64,000 nt of DNA from Halopseudomonas pelagia CL-AP6. Its GTDB lineage: Bacteria > Pseudomonadota > Gammaproteobacteria > Pseudomonadales > Pseudomonadaceae. Of the stretch, positions 20,370 to 29,177 are shown one piece after another; the stretch's first letter is position 1; each line of letters begins with the position of its first letter. The notes under the pieces are model-generated. The model ran no database searches. It was not told where the DNA came from and worked only from the letters and a program-made list of their open reading frames with translations. The stretch covers positions 62,001-126,000 of the forward strand of contig NZ_AROI01000009.1 in the NCBI RefSeq assembly GCF_000410875.1, in the 5' to 3' direction. The position numbers and the translations under genes are program-made.

Positions 20370-20433
20370 GGTCGGGCTGCTCAGACCGTCTAAAGCGGTC
20401 TAATCAGCCCCTCCTATATCATTGTGGTGATTA

Positions 20434-20484
20434 ACAAAAGATAACCGTGGCCGGTTGGCAGCGTCTGTCAAAGGCCGGTACTAT
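20434..20484 (+). promoter_or_regulatory. Promoter of the Ycf48-like/MMPL 2 unit
   Basis: ACAAAAGATAACC at 20434-20446 and a TACTAT -10-like box at 20479-20484, with the same spacing as the copy at 17581-17631. This suggests that both MMPL transcription units answer to one activator. Confidence 0.5.
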
Positions 20485-20491
20485 TGATTAG

Positions 20492-20532
20492 CCGCTATCA
20501 GCGGTTGCCATGCCTGTATCAAAACACAGGCA
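20492..20532 (+). promoter_or_regulatory. Two small hairpins in the 5' leader of the Ycf48-like gene
   Basis: CCGCT/AGCGG (20492-20496 and 20500-20504) and TGCCTGT/ACAGGCA (20511-20517 and 20526-20532) lie between the inferred start of transcription and the AAGGGGG ribosome site. They may stabilise the message. No known riboswitch is recognised. Confidence 0.3.
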
Positions 20533-20558
20533 CCTATAAGAATAAGGGGGAATGGTGT

Positions 20559-21695
20559 ATGCGTAAGCCCATCGAGCGGCGCGCTTTACTGCTTTGCCAA
20601 GCCAGTGAAAAAGACCCACTGGCAGGCAAGAGTCGCAAACAATCTTTGTCTCGTCAGATCCTGACTGCTCTGGGCCTTTCCGCTGCCTTGACCTGTGTGC
20701 CTGCTGCTACTGCCTTTGCTCAGGACAGCATCGCCGGCGACACAAAACCCGCAGTCATTTCATTCAAGGCCAGTGAGGTGTTGTTGCTGGACGTGGCTAA
20801 CGCGGGCGATCGACTGGTTGCGGTTGGTAGCCGTGGGCATGTCGTTTATTCCGATGATCAGGGCCTCAGCTGGATTCAGGCACCGGTGCCGACTCGCCAA
20901 TTGCTCACCGCCGTGTATTTCGCCGATGAGAAAAACGGCTGGGCTGTAGGCCATGATTCGCTGATTCTGCACACCGCTGATGCTGGCGAGACCTGGGAAA
21001 TGCAATACCGGGATCCGGCGCTGGAAGAATCCCGTGCCGATCAGGACGGTGGTCTTCTTGAACGGCCGCTAATGGATGTCTGGTTCCGTGACGCCAATAC
21101 CGGTTTTGCAGTAGGCGCCTATGGACTGTTCCTGCGAACCGATGACGGCGGGGCAAGCTGGGAAGACCTGACGTTCGACGTCGATAACGAAGATGGCTTC
21201 CATTACAACGCGATCACCGAGATAGCCGATACCGGTCTGTTTATGGTTGGCGAACTGGGCACCATGTATCGCTCAGCTGATTATGGTGATACCTGGGAGA
21301 CGCTGACGGATCTACCCTATGATGGCTCTTTCTTTGGCGCGTCGGGCACTGGCGAGGCCAACGTGGTTCTGGCCTGGGGTCTGCGTGGCAACATGTTCCG
21401 TTCGGAAGATTTCGGTGACACCTGGGAGCAGGTCAGCCTGGATACCCCCAATAACGGTCCTCTGGAATCAACCTTGTCTAGCGGCAGCCTGTCCAAAGAC
21501 GGCCGCATGGTTGTGGTCGGCATCGGCGGCGTGGTGCTGACCAGTGATGATCGTGGCCGTACTTTCAATGTGGCGATTCGTTCCGATCGTGTTGCTTTGT
21601 CCAGCGGTACCGTTCTGGATGATGGCAGCGTCCTGCTTATTGGCCAGCGCGGCGCGGTCAAGGCGGGTGAGAACGGTCTCGCAGTCGCTCGCTGA
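20559..21695 (+). CDS. Exported Ycf48-like beta-propeller protein
   Basis: The 378-residue protein has a basic N-terminus and a hydrophobic stretch (about residues 34-54) ending in a signal-peptidase-like TAFA before Gln55. The mature part is made of repeated GxTWE/GxSWE units (for example DDQGLSWI, DAGETWEM, DDGGASWE, DYGDTWET, DFGDTWEQ), the pattern of BNR/Ycf48-type propellers. ATG 20559 follows AAGGGGG. In Pseudomonas such genes commonly sit with MMPL exporters. A periplasmic partner or assembly factor for the flanking transporters is likely but inferred. It does not act on photosystems here; the family name is historical. Confidence 0.85.
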   Translation: MRKPIERRALLLCQASEKDPLAGKSRKQSLSRQILTALGLSAALTCVPAATAFAQDSIAGDTKPAVISFKASEVLLLDVANAGDRLVAVGSRGHVVYSDDQGLSWIQAPVPTRQLLTAVYFADEKNGWAVGHDSLILHTADAGETWEMQYRDPALEESRADQDGGLLERPLMDVWFRDANTGFAVGAYGLFLRTDDGGASWEDLTFDVDNEDGFHYNAITEIADTGLFMVGELGTMYRSADYGDTWETLTDLPYDGSFFGASGTGEANVVLAWGLRGNMFRSEDFGDTWEQVSLDTPNNGPLESTLSSGSLSKDGRMVVVGIGGVVLTSDDRGRTFNVAIRSDRVALSSGTVLDDGSVLLIGQRGAVKAGENGLAVAR

Positions 21696-21735
21696 GCGGC
21701 TGCACCCAGAATAAATAAACTCCAGGAGAAACTGG

Positions 21736-24084
21736 ATGTCCAAGCATCGTCAGGAAACAGCGCCCTTTGTCGAGCGGTTGATCTTCAACAACCGCATGAT
21801 TGTCTTGGTTATTTTCGCAGTAATAACCGCACTGCTGGGTTATCAAGCCGCGCAAGTAAAGCCAGACACCAGCTTCGAGAAGATGATTCCTCTGAAGCAC
21901 CCCTATATCGTCAATATGATCGAACACCAGAACGATCTGGCCAACCTGGGTAACTCGATTCGCATCGCTGTTGCCATTGAGGATGGAGATATTTTCTCTA
22001 CCGAGTATATGGAAACCCTCAAGCGCGTTAACGACGAGGTCTTTTTCCTTCCCGGCGTTGATCGCTCCAACCTTCGCTCACTGTGGACCCCCAACGTACG
22101 CTGGACCGAAGTGACCGAATATGGTTTTGATGGTGGGCCGGTGGCCAATCGACCAGCCTATCTGAACGAGGATGATCTTGAGGAATTGCGCGAGAACATA
22201 CTCAAGTCCGGTGAAATCGGTCGTTTGGTGGCCAACAACTTCAAGTCGACGATCATTGAAGTGCCGCTGCAGGAGTACTATCCCAATCCAGAAAATCAGG
22301 GGGAGCTGCTGCGCCTGGATTACGGCGATTTCTCCCGCCAGTTGGAAGAGAAGATTCGTTCCGAATTCCAGGGCGAAAACCCGAACATCAGTATCCACAT
22401 AGTCGGTTTCGCCAAGAAAGTCGGCGATCTGATTGAAGGCATCATGCTGGTGGTGATGTTCTTTGGTGGTGCTTTGGCGATTACCTTTGTATTGCTGATG
22501 ATTTTCACCCGCTGTCTGAAAAGCTCGCTGACTACGTTGGTGTGCTCGGTGATCGCGGTGATCTGGCAGTTAGGTTTGCTGCGCAGCATGGGTTTTGGCC
22601 TGGATCCCTATTCGATTCTGGTGCCCTTTCTGGTGTTTGCGATCGGTATTTCCCACGGGGTACAGATCATCAATGGCATGGCCATTGAGTATACCAACGC
22701 CGATGACGCCAATACCGCAGCCCGGCGGGCATTCCGTTCCCTGTATATTCCCGGCATTGTGGCGTTGATTTCCGATGCGGTGGGTTTCATTACCCTGCTG
22801 CTGATCGAGATTGAAGTTATTCGCGAGCTGGGTATTGCCGCGTCTGTTGGCGTGGGTGTGATTATTCTTACCAACCTGATGCTGCTACCGATCCTGATGT
22901 CTTACATTGGTATTAGCAAAAGGGCGGTTGAGCGCAACCGTGAGATGGCTTCGCGTCCGCAGAAGTTGTGGCTCGCCGTGGCCAAGTTCGCCCACCCTAA
23001 GGTGGCACCCGTTTCGATAGTGCTGGCGGTTCTCGCCTTCGGCTTTGGTATCTACCATGGCAAGAATGTCGAGATTGGTGACCTGGATCCGGGTGCCCCG
23101 GAGCTGCGTCCAGACTCGCGTTACAATCTGGATAACGACTTCATTATCAGCAACTACTCAACCAGTTCCGACGTGCTAGTGGTGATGGTCAGTACGCCGC
23201 CTGAAAGGTGTTCGGCCTACGAAACCATGGAAGCCATCGACCAGTTGGAATGGCGGATGCAGAACCTGTCCGGGGTACAGTCGGCGGTGTCCATGGTGAC
23301 TGTGGCCAAGCAGGTGATCATGGGTAACAACGAGGGCAACCTCAGATGGCAGACGCTGTCGCGTAACCAGGATAACCTGAACAACGCGATCAGTCGGGCG
23401 CCCACCGGCATGTTTAACGCCGAATGCTCCCTGGCACCGGTCATGCTGTTTCTGGAAGATCACAAGGCAGACACCCTGACCCGGGCTACTGACGCGGTGG
23501 AGGAATTCGCGGCTGAGTACAACACCGATGAGCTTGTATTCAAGCTGGCTGCTGGCAACGCAGGTATTGAAGCGGCGACTAACGTGGTGATCGAGGCGTC
23601 CCAAACCAAGATGCTGCTAACGGTCTATGCGGTGGTGATCCTGATGTGTCTGATCACCTTCCGTTCGATCCGTGCGGTACTGTGCATCATCATTCCACTG
23701 GCTCTGACCTCGGTATTGGCTAACGCGCTGATGGCGTTCCTGGGGATCGGCGTGAAGGTGGCTACCTTGCCGGTGATTGCGCTGGGTGTGGGTATCGGGG
23801 TTGACTACGGGATCTATATCTACAGTCGCTTGGAAACCTACCTGCGCCAGGGTTTGCCTTTGCAGGAAGCCTACTATGAAACCTTGAAAACCACAGGTAA
23901 GGCAGTGACCTTTACTGGCTTCACACTGGCTATCGGTGTCGCCACTTGGATCTTCTCGGCGATCAAGTTCCAGGCTGATATGGGTATTCTGCTGACCTTC
24001 ATGTTCTTGTGGAATATGTTCGGTGCGCTGTGGCTGCTGCCGGCTCTGGCACGCTTCCTGATTCGTCCGGAGAAGCTGCGCTAG
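21736..24084 (+). CDS. RND/MMPL family transporter, copy 2
   Basis: The 782-residue paralogue of the gene at 17953 has the same twelve-helix, two-periplasmic-loop layout and near-identical blocks, such as the METLKRVNDEVFFLPGV segment, the LDPGAPELRPDSRYNL segment and GVDYGIYIYSR. The start has an AGGAG site and lies 40 bases after the Ycf48-like gene, so the two are one operon. Most differences fall in membrane helices and at the C-terminus. The copies may form distinct exporters or one heteromer. The substrate is not evident. Confidence 0.88.
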   Translation: MSKHRQETAPFVERLIFNNRMIVLVIFAVITALLGYQAAQVKPDTSFEKMIPLKHPYIVNMIEHQNDLANLGNSIRIAVAIEDGDIFSTEYMETLKRVNDEVFFLPGVDRSNLRSLWTPNVRWTEVTEYGFDGGPVANRPAYLNEDDLEELRENILKSGEIGRLVANNFKSTIIEVPLQEYYPNPENQGELLRLDYGDFSRQLEEKIRSEFQGENPNISIHIVGFAKKVGDLIEGIMLVVMFFGGALAITFVLLMIFTRCLKSSLTTLVCSVIAVIWQLGLLRSMGFGLDPYSILVPFLVFAIGISHGVQIINGMAIEYTNADDANTAARRAFRSLYIPGIVALISDAVGFITLLLIEIEVIRELGIAASVGVGVIILTNLMLLPILMSYIGISKRAVERNREMASRPQKLWLAVAKFAHPKVAPVSIVLAVLAFGFGIYHGKNVEIGDLDPGAPELRPDSRYNLDNDFIISNYSTSSDVLVVMVSTPPERCSAYETMEAIDQLEWRMQNLSGVQSAVSMVTVAKQVIMGNNEGNLRWQTLSRNQDNLNNAISRAPTGMFNAECSLAPVMLFLEDHKADTLTRATDAVEEFAAEYNTDELVFKLAAGNAGIEAATNVVIEASQTKMLLTVYAVVILMCLITFRSIRAVLCIIIPLALTSVLANALMAFLGIGVKVATLPVIALGVGIGVDYGIYIYSRLETYLRQGLPLQEAYYETLKTTGKAVTFTGFTLAIGVATWIFSAIKFQADMGILLTFMFLWNMFGALWLLPALARFLIRPEKLR

Positions 24085-24113
24085 CAAGCAAGGCAGCGCA
24101 GTAACTTAGTCTT

Positions 24114-24137
24114 AGCCGCCCCTTGGGGCGGCTTTTG
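24114..24137 (+). terminator. Intrinsic terminator after MMPL gene 2
   Basis: AGCCGCC (24114-24120) pairs with GGCGGCT (24127-24133) around a CCTTGG centre and is followed by TTTT. A typical rho-independent terminator. Confidence 0.85.
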
Positions 24138-24234
24138 TATGTCAGGTTTATGTCAGGTGGTTGAGCGCAGCTCAGGGGGAAGGGCGGGTTGGGATGGTGC
24201 CTGGGGTTAGGGCTAGCAGTGCGTCGCCGCAGGA

Positions 24235-25914
24235 TCATACATTCGGATAGAGTGACTCCAGCGTGTTGCTGTCTTCAGCAACCTGGCGCTTCTGGCTCTG
24301 CACTACCATACGTACCGCGCGCCATAGCGGCTTGCCGCGCCAGTGGCTCTCGGTTTGACCGAACAGGCTGGCATTCAGGTCGTCTAATGCGTCAGCCAGT
24401 TCAGGGTGGCGCTGGGTGATGGCGATCAAACCTTCTGCATCCTGCTGCCGAGCCCAGCTTTCCAGCGCCTTGCGCGCCTCGGCCGGATGGTTGGCGCGGC
24501 AAGCTGTTTGCAGGTCTGCCAGAGGGTTGCCCTGCACGACGGTATCGAAGATCTCTTCGTCGGCGTCGGGTTTATCAAGTAGCTGCAAGCGTTGACGCAA
24601 CCGGTACAGCGCCAACAAGCACAGGCTCAATGCCAGCGCCAGGACCGCGCACGCCAGTTGCCAGGGCCAGACGGGCGGCCCCTCAAGCAACTGAACATCA
24701 TTGCCGTTGACCGGTTCGCTGGATCCCGACCCCGCAGCGAAGCTGTCGCTGGCCATGACATTGAGGGTTATGGCGTCCAGTTCCAACTGCTGTAACTGGT
24801 CGGCCTGCGTATCCCACCAGTACAGGGTCTGCGCGGGTAGCAGGAACTCTCCGGCTTTCTGTACCAGAAGGGCTGCGCTGTCCTGGCGCATCCCGCGTAC
24901 GCCCTGTTCACTGATGCTGTTGTCGAGCTTGGGTTGGTCGGCGTATTGCCGCAGACCGTCTACTTCGGTGCCGGTCAGGCTTGCGAGCGGTGGTAACTGA
25001 TTGGCACTGAGGCCATCGGCTTCGATGCTTAAAGAGCGGGTGAGTGATTCTCCGCTAAGTAAATTAATGGTGGGATCGGGTTGCCAGGTCTGGGTCAGCG
25101 TCACTGATCGCGCAGGTAACCATGGCGCATTAGCCGGGTAACTGTCAGGGACCGGCTTTACCTGCAGGACAATGCTTGGCGAGCGTACTTGAACCAGACG
25201 CCCGTTGCGGGCCGAGAAAGGCGAAGTTGCATCGCGGGGTTGTAAGGTGGTGGCGCTGAACAGTTGCGACGGAATTTCCAGCTCGCCGCTGCTCTGTGGA
25301 AATAAAGCATAACGGACTTCGATAACGCCATGCCTGACACCATTGATGACGCGTTCGTATTGGCGTGGCGTACCAAGGCTCTCGACGCGGGTATCAGGGA
25401 TATCCAACCCACTCAGGTTAGAGTCATCATAGAGCGATACCGAGTGGTAGATACGCAGCGTCATCAGCACCTGTGCCTGTACATAGGGCGACTCGGTGTC
25501 CATTTCAGTATCAATAAACACCGGCGCCATCTGCACGTTATCGTCGCGGGCTGCTTCTTCGGCGGATAGTACATGCAGGCTGATCGGCTCGGATCGGGCT
25601 TGGTCAAGGATCACCGGGGGAATGACGACGTAACCAGTACGCTTGGGTGCAAGCGTGATCACCCAGCGGGTGACCGGCTGGGTGCGGCCGTTGAGCTGGC
25701 TAATCAGGCTGAGTTGGCGGGTGTTCTGAATGACAAAATGTTCTTCCAGTGCGTCCAGCTCAGGGCGGCTGAATCTATTTGCCGCTGCGCTCTCCAGCGT
25801 CAGCTCAAGCGCTTCACCTTCAACCAGACGTGTGCGGTCTACGCTGGCTTCAATGGCCGCGACGGCGGGGCTGCTGAGTAGCACGCAGAGCAGGATCATT
25901 AGGCGTCGAATCAT
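24235..25914 (-). CDS. batD: BatD-like protein (oxygen tolerance family)
   Basis: The 559-residue protein has a cleavable signal peptide (hydrophobic residues 5-19, SPAVAA before Ile21), a long beta-rich periplasmic part with the EGEALELTLE segment typical of BatD, and one membrane helix near residue 430 followed by a cytoplasmic tail. It is the last gene of the minus-strand moxR-bat operon, overlapping the preceding gene by 4 bases. The family is linked to envelope stress or aerotolerance in some bacteria; the molecular role is unknown. Confidence 0.85.
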   Translation of the reverse strand: MIRRLMILLCVLLSSPAVAAIEASVDRTRLVEGEALELTLESAAANRFSRPELDALEEHFVIQNTRQLSLISQLNGRTQPVTRWVITLAPKRTGYVVIPPVILDQARSEPISLHVLSAEEAARDDNVQMAPVFIDTEMDTESPYVQAQVLMTLRIYHSVSLYDDSNLSGLDIPDTRVESLGTPRQYERVINGVRHGVIEVRYALFPQSSGELEIPSQLFSATTLQPRDATSPFSARNGRLVQVRSPSIVLQVKPVPDSYPANAPWLPARSVTLTQTWQPDPTINLLSGESLTRSLSIEADGLSANQLPPLASLTGTEVDGLRQYADQPKLDNSISEQGVRGMRQDSAALLVQKAGEFLLPAQTLYWWDTQADQLQQLELDAITLNVMASDSFAAGSGSSEPVNGNDVQLLEGPPVWPWQLACAVLALALSLCLLALYRLRQRLQLLDKPDADEEIFDTVVQGNPLADLQTACRANHPAEARKALESWARQQDAEGLIAITQRHPELADALDDLNASLFGQTESHWRGKPLWRAVRMVVQSQKRQVAEDSNTLESLYPNV

Positions 25915-27707
25915 TGGGATCGGTCTTCCAGTTGCCGCAGTCGCTGGTAAAGAAATTTTCGTTTCAGCAGCTCGGAGGGATCATCGGGGATATCCTGCAG
26001 CCATTGCTGCAGCGCGGCCTGTTGTTCATTGTTGCGGTTCGCCGCGCTGCTGTCACCCCGGTCGCCCAGGTTGTCAGATGGCGTATCGGCGGGCGGCGGG
26101 CTCACTGGGCTATCTGTTGTCGTATCGCCCTGGGCGCGGGCGTCGGCAGCAGAGACGCCGTTCTGTGCTTCGGCCGCAGAAAGCGGATCCGCTGTGGCTG
26201 GTTCCTGATCAGGGGTAGACGGGGGCGGGGTGGCAGCGCGGTCTTCCTCTTGCCCCCCGGTATCAGTGGCGGATGGTGTTTCCCCAGCATTATGCTGATC
26301 ATTCTCCTCGTCGGCCTGTTCCTGTTGTTTGGCCAGTTCTTCCAGCAATGCTTCTATGCGTGCGCGGTTGTGTCTGGCCGGTTGATGCTCCGGGGCTCTG
26401 GTCAGCGTCTGCTCGTAGGCTTCCAGTGCTTGTTGGTATTGACCCGCCATCGCCAGTGCCGTGCCATGGTTGAAATGATAGTCGGCGTTGTCTGGCTGCG
26501 CATCCAGGAGCGCCTGATAGGCTTGGGCCGCTGCCGCATAGTCACCTGCTTGATAATGTGCCCAAGCGCGCCACTGCGGATTCTCGAAGAGCTGCGCCGC
26601 CGCTTGCGGTTGTTGGCGCTGCAGTTGCTGCATGGCCTGTTGATCGGGTCTATGCCACAGGTCTTGCCAGGCGGAAGCCTCAGCAGGCAGCGGCACTAGC
26701 GCTGCGCACAGTAGCAGCCCCAGCCAACCGCGCCGTGCTCCTATTGCGGCCAGGGGCAGTAACAGCAGGATAAGCCAGTGACCCTGATCGTTGAGGCTGG
26801 TGCCAGCGTCCTGCGGCGTTTGCGTAAGGCTCGACGTTGCCGGGACCAGGGTCTCCAGATCCTGGTCGTCGAGCCGGATCTGCTGATAGCGTGCCCCGGT
26901 ATTACGCGCAATGACGGCAAGGCTTTTACTATCGAGTCTGGGCAGCAAGATACGCCCCTGATCATCGCGCATGAACCCGCCCTCGGCCAGCGGCACCGGT
27001 GAGCCCTCGGCGGTGCCCAGGCCGAGTATTGAAAGGCGCCCGCCCAATTGGCTGGCATGGCCGCGCAACGCTTCCAGCTGCTGGCCTTGGGCACCGCTGG
27101 TGATCAGCAATACACGGCTGTTGCCCGGTGGTAGGTCGGCGATCATCTGTGTAGCAAGGGTTAAAGCGGCATCCAGGTTTTGGCCGTCTTCAGGCATAAC
27201 GCTGGGCTCAAGTGCGTTAAGCAGGTTAGTCAGTGTGTCCATATCGCTGCTAAGGGGTGTCACTGGGTGAGCAGTACCTGCGTAGGCAATCAAGGCCAAC
27301 TGGCTGTCCGCGCGCATGTGCATTACATCACGTATCTTTAGCCGGGCTCGTTCCAGCCGATTGGGCTGCAGGTCAGTGGCCAGCATGTTGCGCGAGATTT
27401 CCCAGACTATGACCAGGGCTGAGTCGTTTGCCTGGGCAGCGGGTATGGGTGATTCGCGGATTGGCCCGGCCAGGGCAACAATCCCAATCAGCCAGGCGGC
27501 ACCGAGAAACAGAAAACGCCCGGCATGCCTGCCTCCAGACTGGCGCTGCAGTAGTGCCTGGCGGATGGCTGCCGGCAGCAGTCTATCCCACGCCGAGTGC
27601 TGGTTGACCTGGCGATAGAGCAGCCAACAGCAAACCGCCGCGAATGGCAGAAGCAACAGGGCCCAGGGACGCATAAAGGTTAAGCCTAGCAGCGCGTCAG
27701 TGGTCAT
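25911..27707 (-). CDS. BatB/BatC-like fusion: VWA domain plus TPR
   Basis: The 598-residue protein has two N-terminal membrane helices (about residues 12-30 and 65-82), a von Willebrand A-type domain (about 95-300), two more helices (about 310-345), TPR-type repeats (about 375-450) and a low-complexity Pro/Glu/Ala/Thr tail. The metal-site motif of the VWA domain is degenerate: Glu103-Ile-Ser105-Arg-Asn107 replaces Asp-x-Ser-x-Ser, so metal-dependent adhesion may be lost or altered. It lies between batA and batD with 4-base overlaps on both sides. It probably forms a membrane complex with BatA and MoxR (inferred). Confidence 0.87.
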   Translation of the reverse strand: MTTDALLGLTFMRPWALLLLPFAAVCCWLLYRQVNQHSAWDRLLPAAIRQALLQRQSGGRHAGRFLFLGAAWLIGIVALAGPIRESPIPAAQANDSALVIVWEISRNMLATDLQPNRLERARLKIRDVMHMRADSQLALIAYAGTAHPVTPLSSDMDTLTNLLNALEPSVMPEDGQNLDAALTLATQMIADLPPGNSRVLLITSGAQGQQLEALRGHASQLGGRLSILGLGTAEGSPVPLAEGGFMRDDQGRILLPRLDSKSLAVIARNTGARYQQIRLDDQDLETLVPATSSLTQTPQDAGTSLNDQGHWLILLLLPLAAIGARRGWLGLLLCAALVPLPAEASAWQDLWHRPDQQAMQQLQRQQPQAAAQLFENPQWRAWAHYQAGDYAAAAQAYQALLDAQPDNADYHFNHGTALAMAGQYQQALEAYEQTLTRAPEHQPARHNRARIEALLEELAKQQEQADEENDQHNAGETPSATDTGGQEEDRAATPPPSTPDQEPATADPLSAAEAQNGVSAADARAQGDTTTDSPVSPPPADTPSDNLGDRGDSSAANRNNEQQAALQQWLQDIPDDPSELLKRKFLYQRLRQLEDRSQ

Positions 27708-28723
27708 GGCGCACCTTTTTTTGCATGCATAATCAGGTTTGAATGCGTTATCAGGTTGATGGCCGCGAGCAGCAAGCTCAGCAGTAGCGCCAGACCCAGC
27801 GGCCAGGGGTACAACGGCTCGGCCTGGCGCCGCGGCTGCCGGTCGCGTAGCGCCGGTTCCAGCTGTTCGATGCGTTGGTAAATGCGATTGAAGCTTTCGC
27901 CATCGCGGGCGCGGAAATATTCTCCGCCGGTAGCCAGGGCAATATCAGTTAGCGTGCCTTCATCCAGCTCCACCGAAGGGTCGGTGCCCTGTGCCAGCAT
28001 TCCTGTTGCGTTAGACCCAAGGGCGCTTTCGGCGCCGACACCGATGGTGAATATACGGATATGTTCTGTGGCAGCAAGGCGGGCCGCTTGAAGCGGGTTG
28101 ATCTGGCCAGCGTTATTTGCGCCATCAGTGATCAGAATCAGTACACGGCTTTCGGCGGGTTCGTCCGTTAGCCGTTTGACCGCCAGGCCCACGGCATTGC
28201 CGATCGCCGTCTGTCGCCCCGCCAGGCCAATAAAGGCCTCATCGAGCCAGACGCGAACGCTGTTCAAGTCGTGGGTCAAAGGCGCTTGGACATAGGCGTT
28301 GGAGCCAAACAGAATAAGACCGATGCGATCCCCCTGGCGCTGCGCGATAAAATCGCCGAGCAGCTTTTTGACTAAGGTCAGGCGGTCTACAATCGCGCCT
28401 TCAAGCTGCATGTCGGCATATTCCATGCTCCCCGACAGGTCCACGGCGATCATCATGTCGCGTCCGCTGACGCTGATAGGCAGGGGGTCGCCAAGCCATT
28501 GAGGGCGCATGCAGGCCAACACCAGTAACAGCCAGATCAATGCGAAGCGCCCGCGTTGGCCTGCCATGGGTTGGGCTGTGGCCTCAACCGGGAGCTTCTG
28601 CAAGCGTGGCAGGAAGGCGACCTGCAGTGCCGCTGTACGATTGCTGGCTGCTGGCAGCAGCCAGCGAAGCAACCAGGGCAACGGCAATAAAAGCGCGGCA
28701 GCGGGCCAAGCGAGATCAAGCAT
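27704..28723 (-). CDS. batA: BatA-like VWA-domain membrane protein
   Basis: The 339-residue protein has N-terminal membrane segments (about residues 4-24 and 58-72), a VWA domain with an intact MIDAS motif Asp95-Leu-Ser97-Gly-Ser99, and a C-terminal membrane helix. The second VWA signature, ITDGANNAG, is present. Its partner BatB lacks this motif. It overlaps both neighbours by a few bases in the moxR operon. A likely substrate-presenting partner of the MoxR ATPase, by analogy with MoxR-VWA pairs. Confidence 0.9.
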   Translation of the reverse strand: MLDLAWPAAALLLPLPWLLRWLLPAASNRTAALQVAFLPRLQKLPVEATAQPMAGQRGRFALIWLLLVLACMRPQWLGDPLPISVSGRDMMIAVDLSGSMEYADMQLEGAIVDRLTLVKKLLGDFIAQRQGDRIGLILFGSNAYVQAPLTHDLNSVRVWLDEAFIGLAGRQTAIGNAVGLAVKRLTDEPAESRVLILITDGANNAGQINPLQAARLAATEHIRIFTIGVGAESALGSNATGMLAQGTDPSVELDEGTLTDIALATGGEYFRARDGESFNRIYQRIEQLEPALRDRQPRRQAEPLYPWPLGLALLLSLLLAAINLITHSNLIMHAKKGAP

Positions 28724-29177
28724 GGTTATGCCTCAACCAACGGCGCAACTCACGATGCAGGTCCCGCCGCTGCTGCGCACTCAGCTGCGGCGTTTTCCGG
28801 TACAGATCTGCGGCTAGCGGCTCCAGACTGCGCCTTTGCGGCCGCGGGTAGTGAGCGCAAAGATAGTCCAGCCACGCTTGGCCAAACAGCCGGGTGGCGG
28901 CTGCGTCGCCTCGTTGTTTAAGCAACCGCTTGAGCAAGGTGTTGACCTCGGCAAGCCATTGCTGGTCGGTCAAGGTGGCCGGGATGTCGCGCAATGCCTG
29001 TTGGGCGCGTAGTTTTATCGCCGATCTGCGCCGCCAGCGCATCAGCAAAAAAGGTGCCGTCAGGCTGAGCAGGCAGACTGCTCCGAGCACCAGCCACCAG
29101 CCGGGCGCCGGAGGCCACCAGGGTATAGGCGCGGGCGCGGCGGGGTGTATCAGTGTGTTGAGCAGGGCCTCAGTCAC
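28716..29177 (-). CDS. DUF4381 membrane protein of the moxR-bat operon
   Basis: The 153-residue protein has one membrane helix (about residues 28-46) after a Pro-rich start (PAAPAPIPWWPPAPGWW) and a basic cytoplasmic C-terminal part. This is the arrangement of DUF4381 proteins, which are almost always found between the DUF58 and BatA genes. Function unknown. It overlaps both neighbours, which implies stoichiometric translation. Confidence 0.85.
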   Translation of the reverse strand: MTEALLNTLIHPAAPAPIPWWPPAPGWWLVLGAVCLLSLTAPFLLMRWRRRSAIKLRAQQALRDIPATLTDQQWLAEVNTLLKRLLKQRGDAAATRLFGQAWLDYLCAHYPRPQRRSLEPLAADLYRKTPQLSAQQRRDLHRELRRWLRHNHA

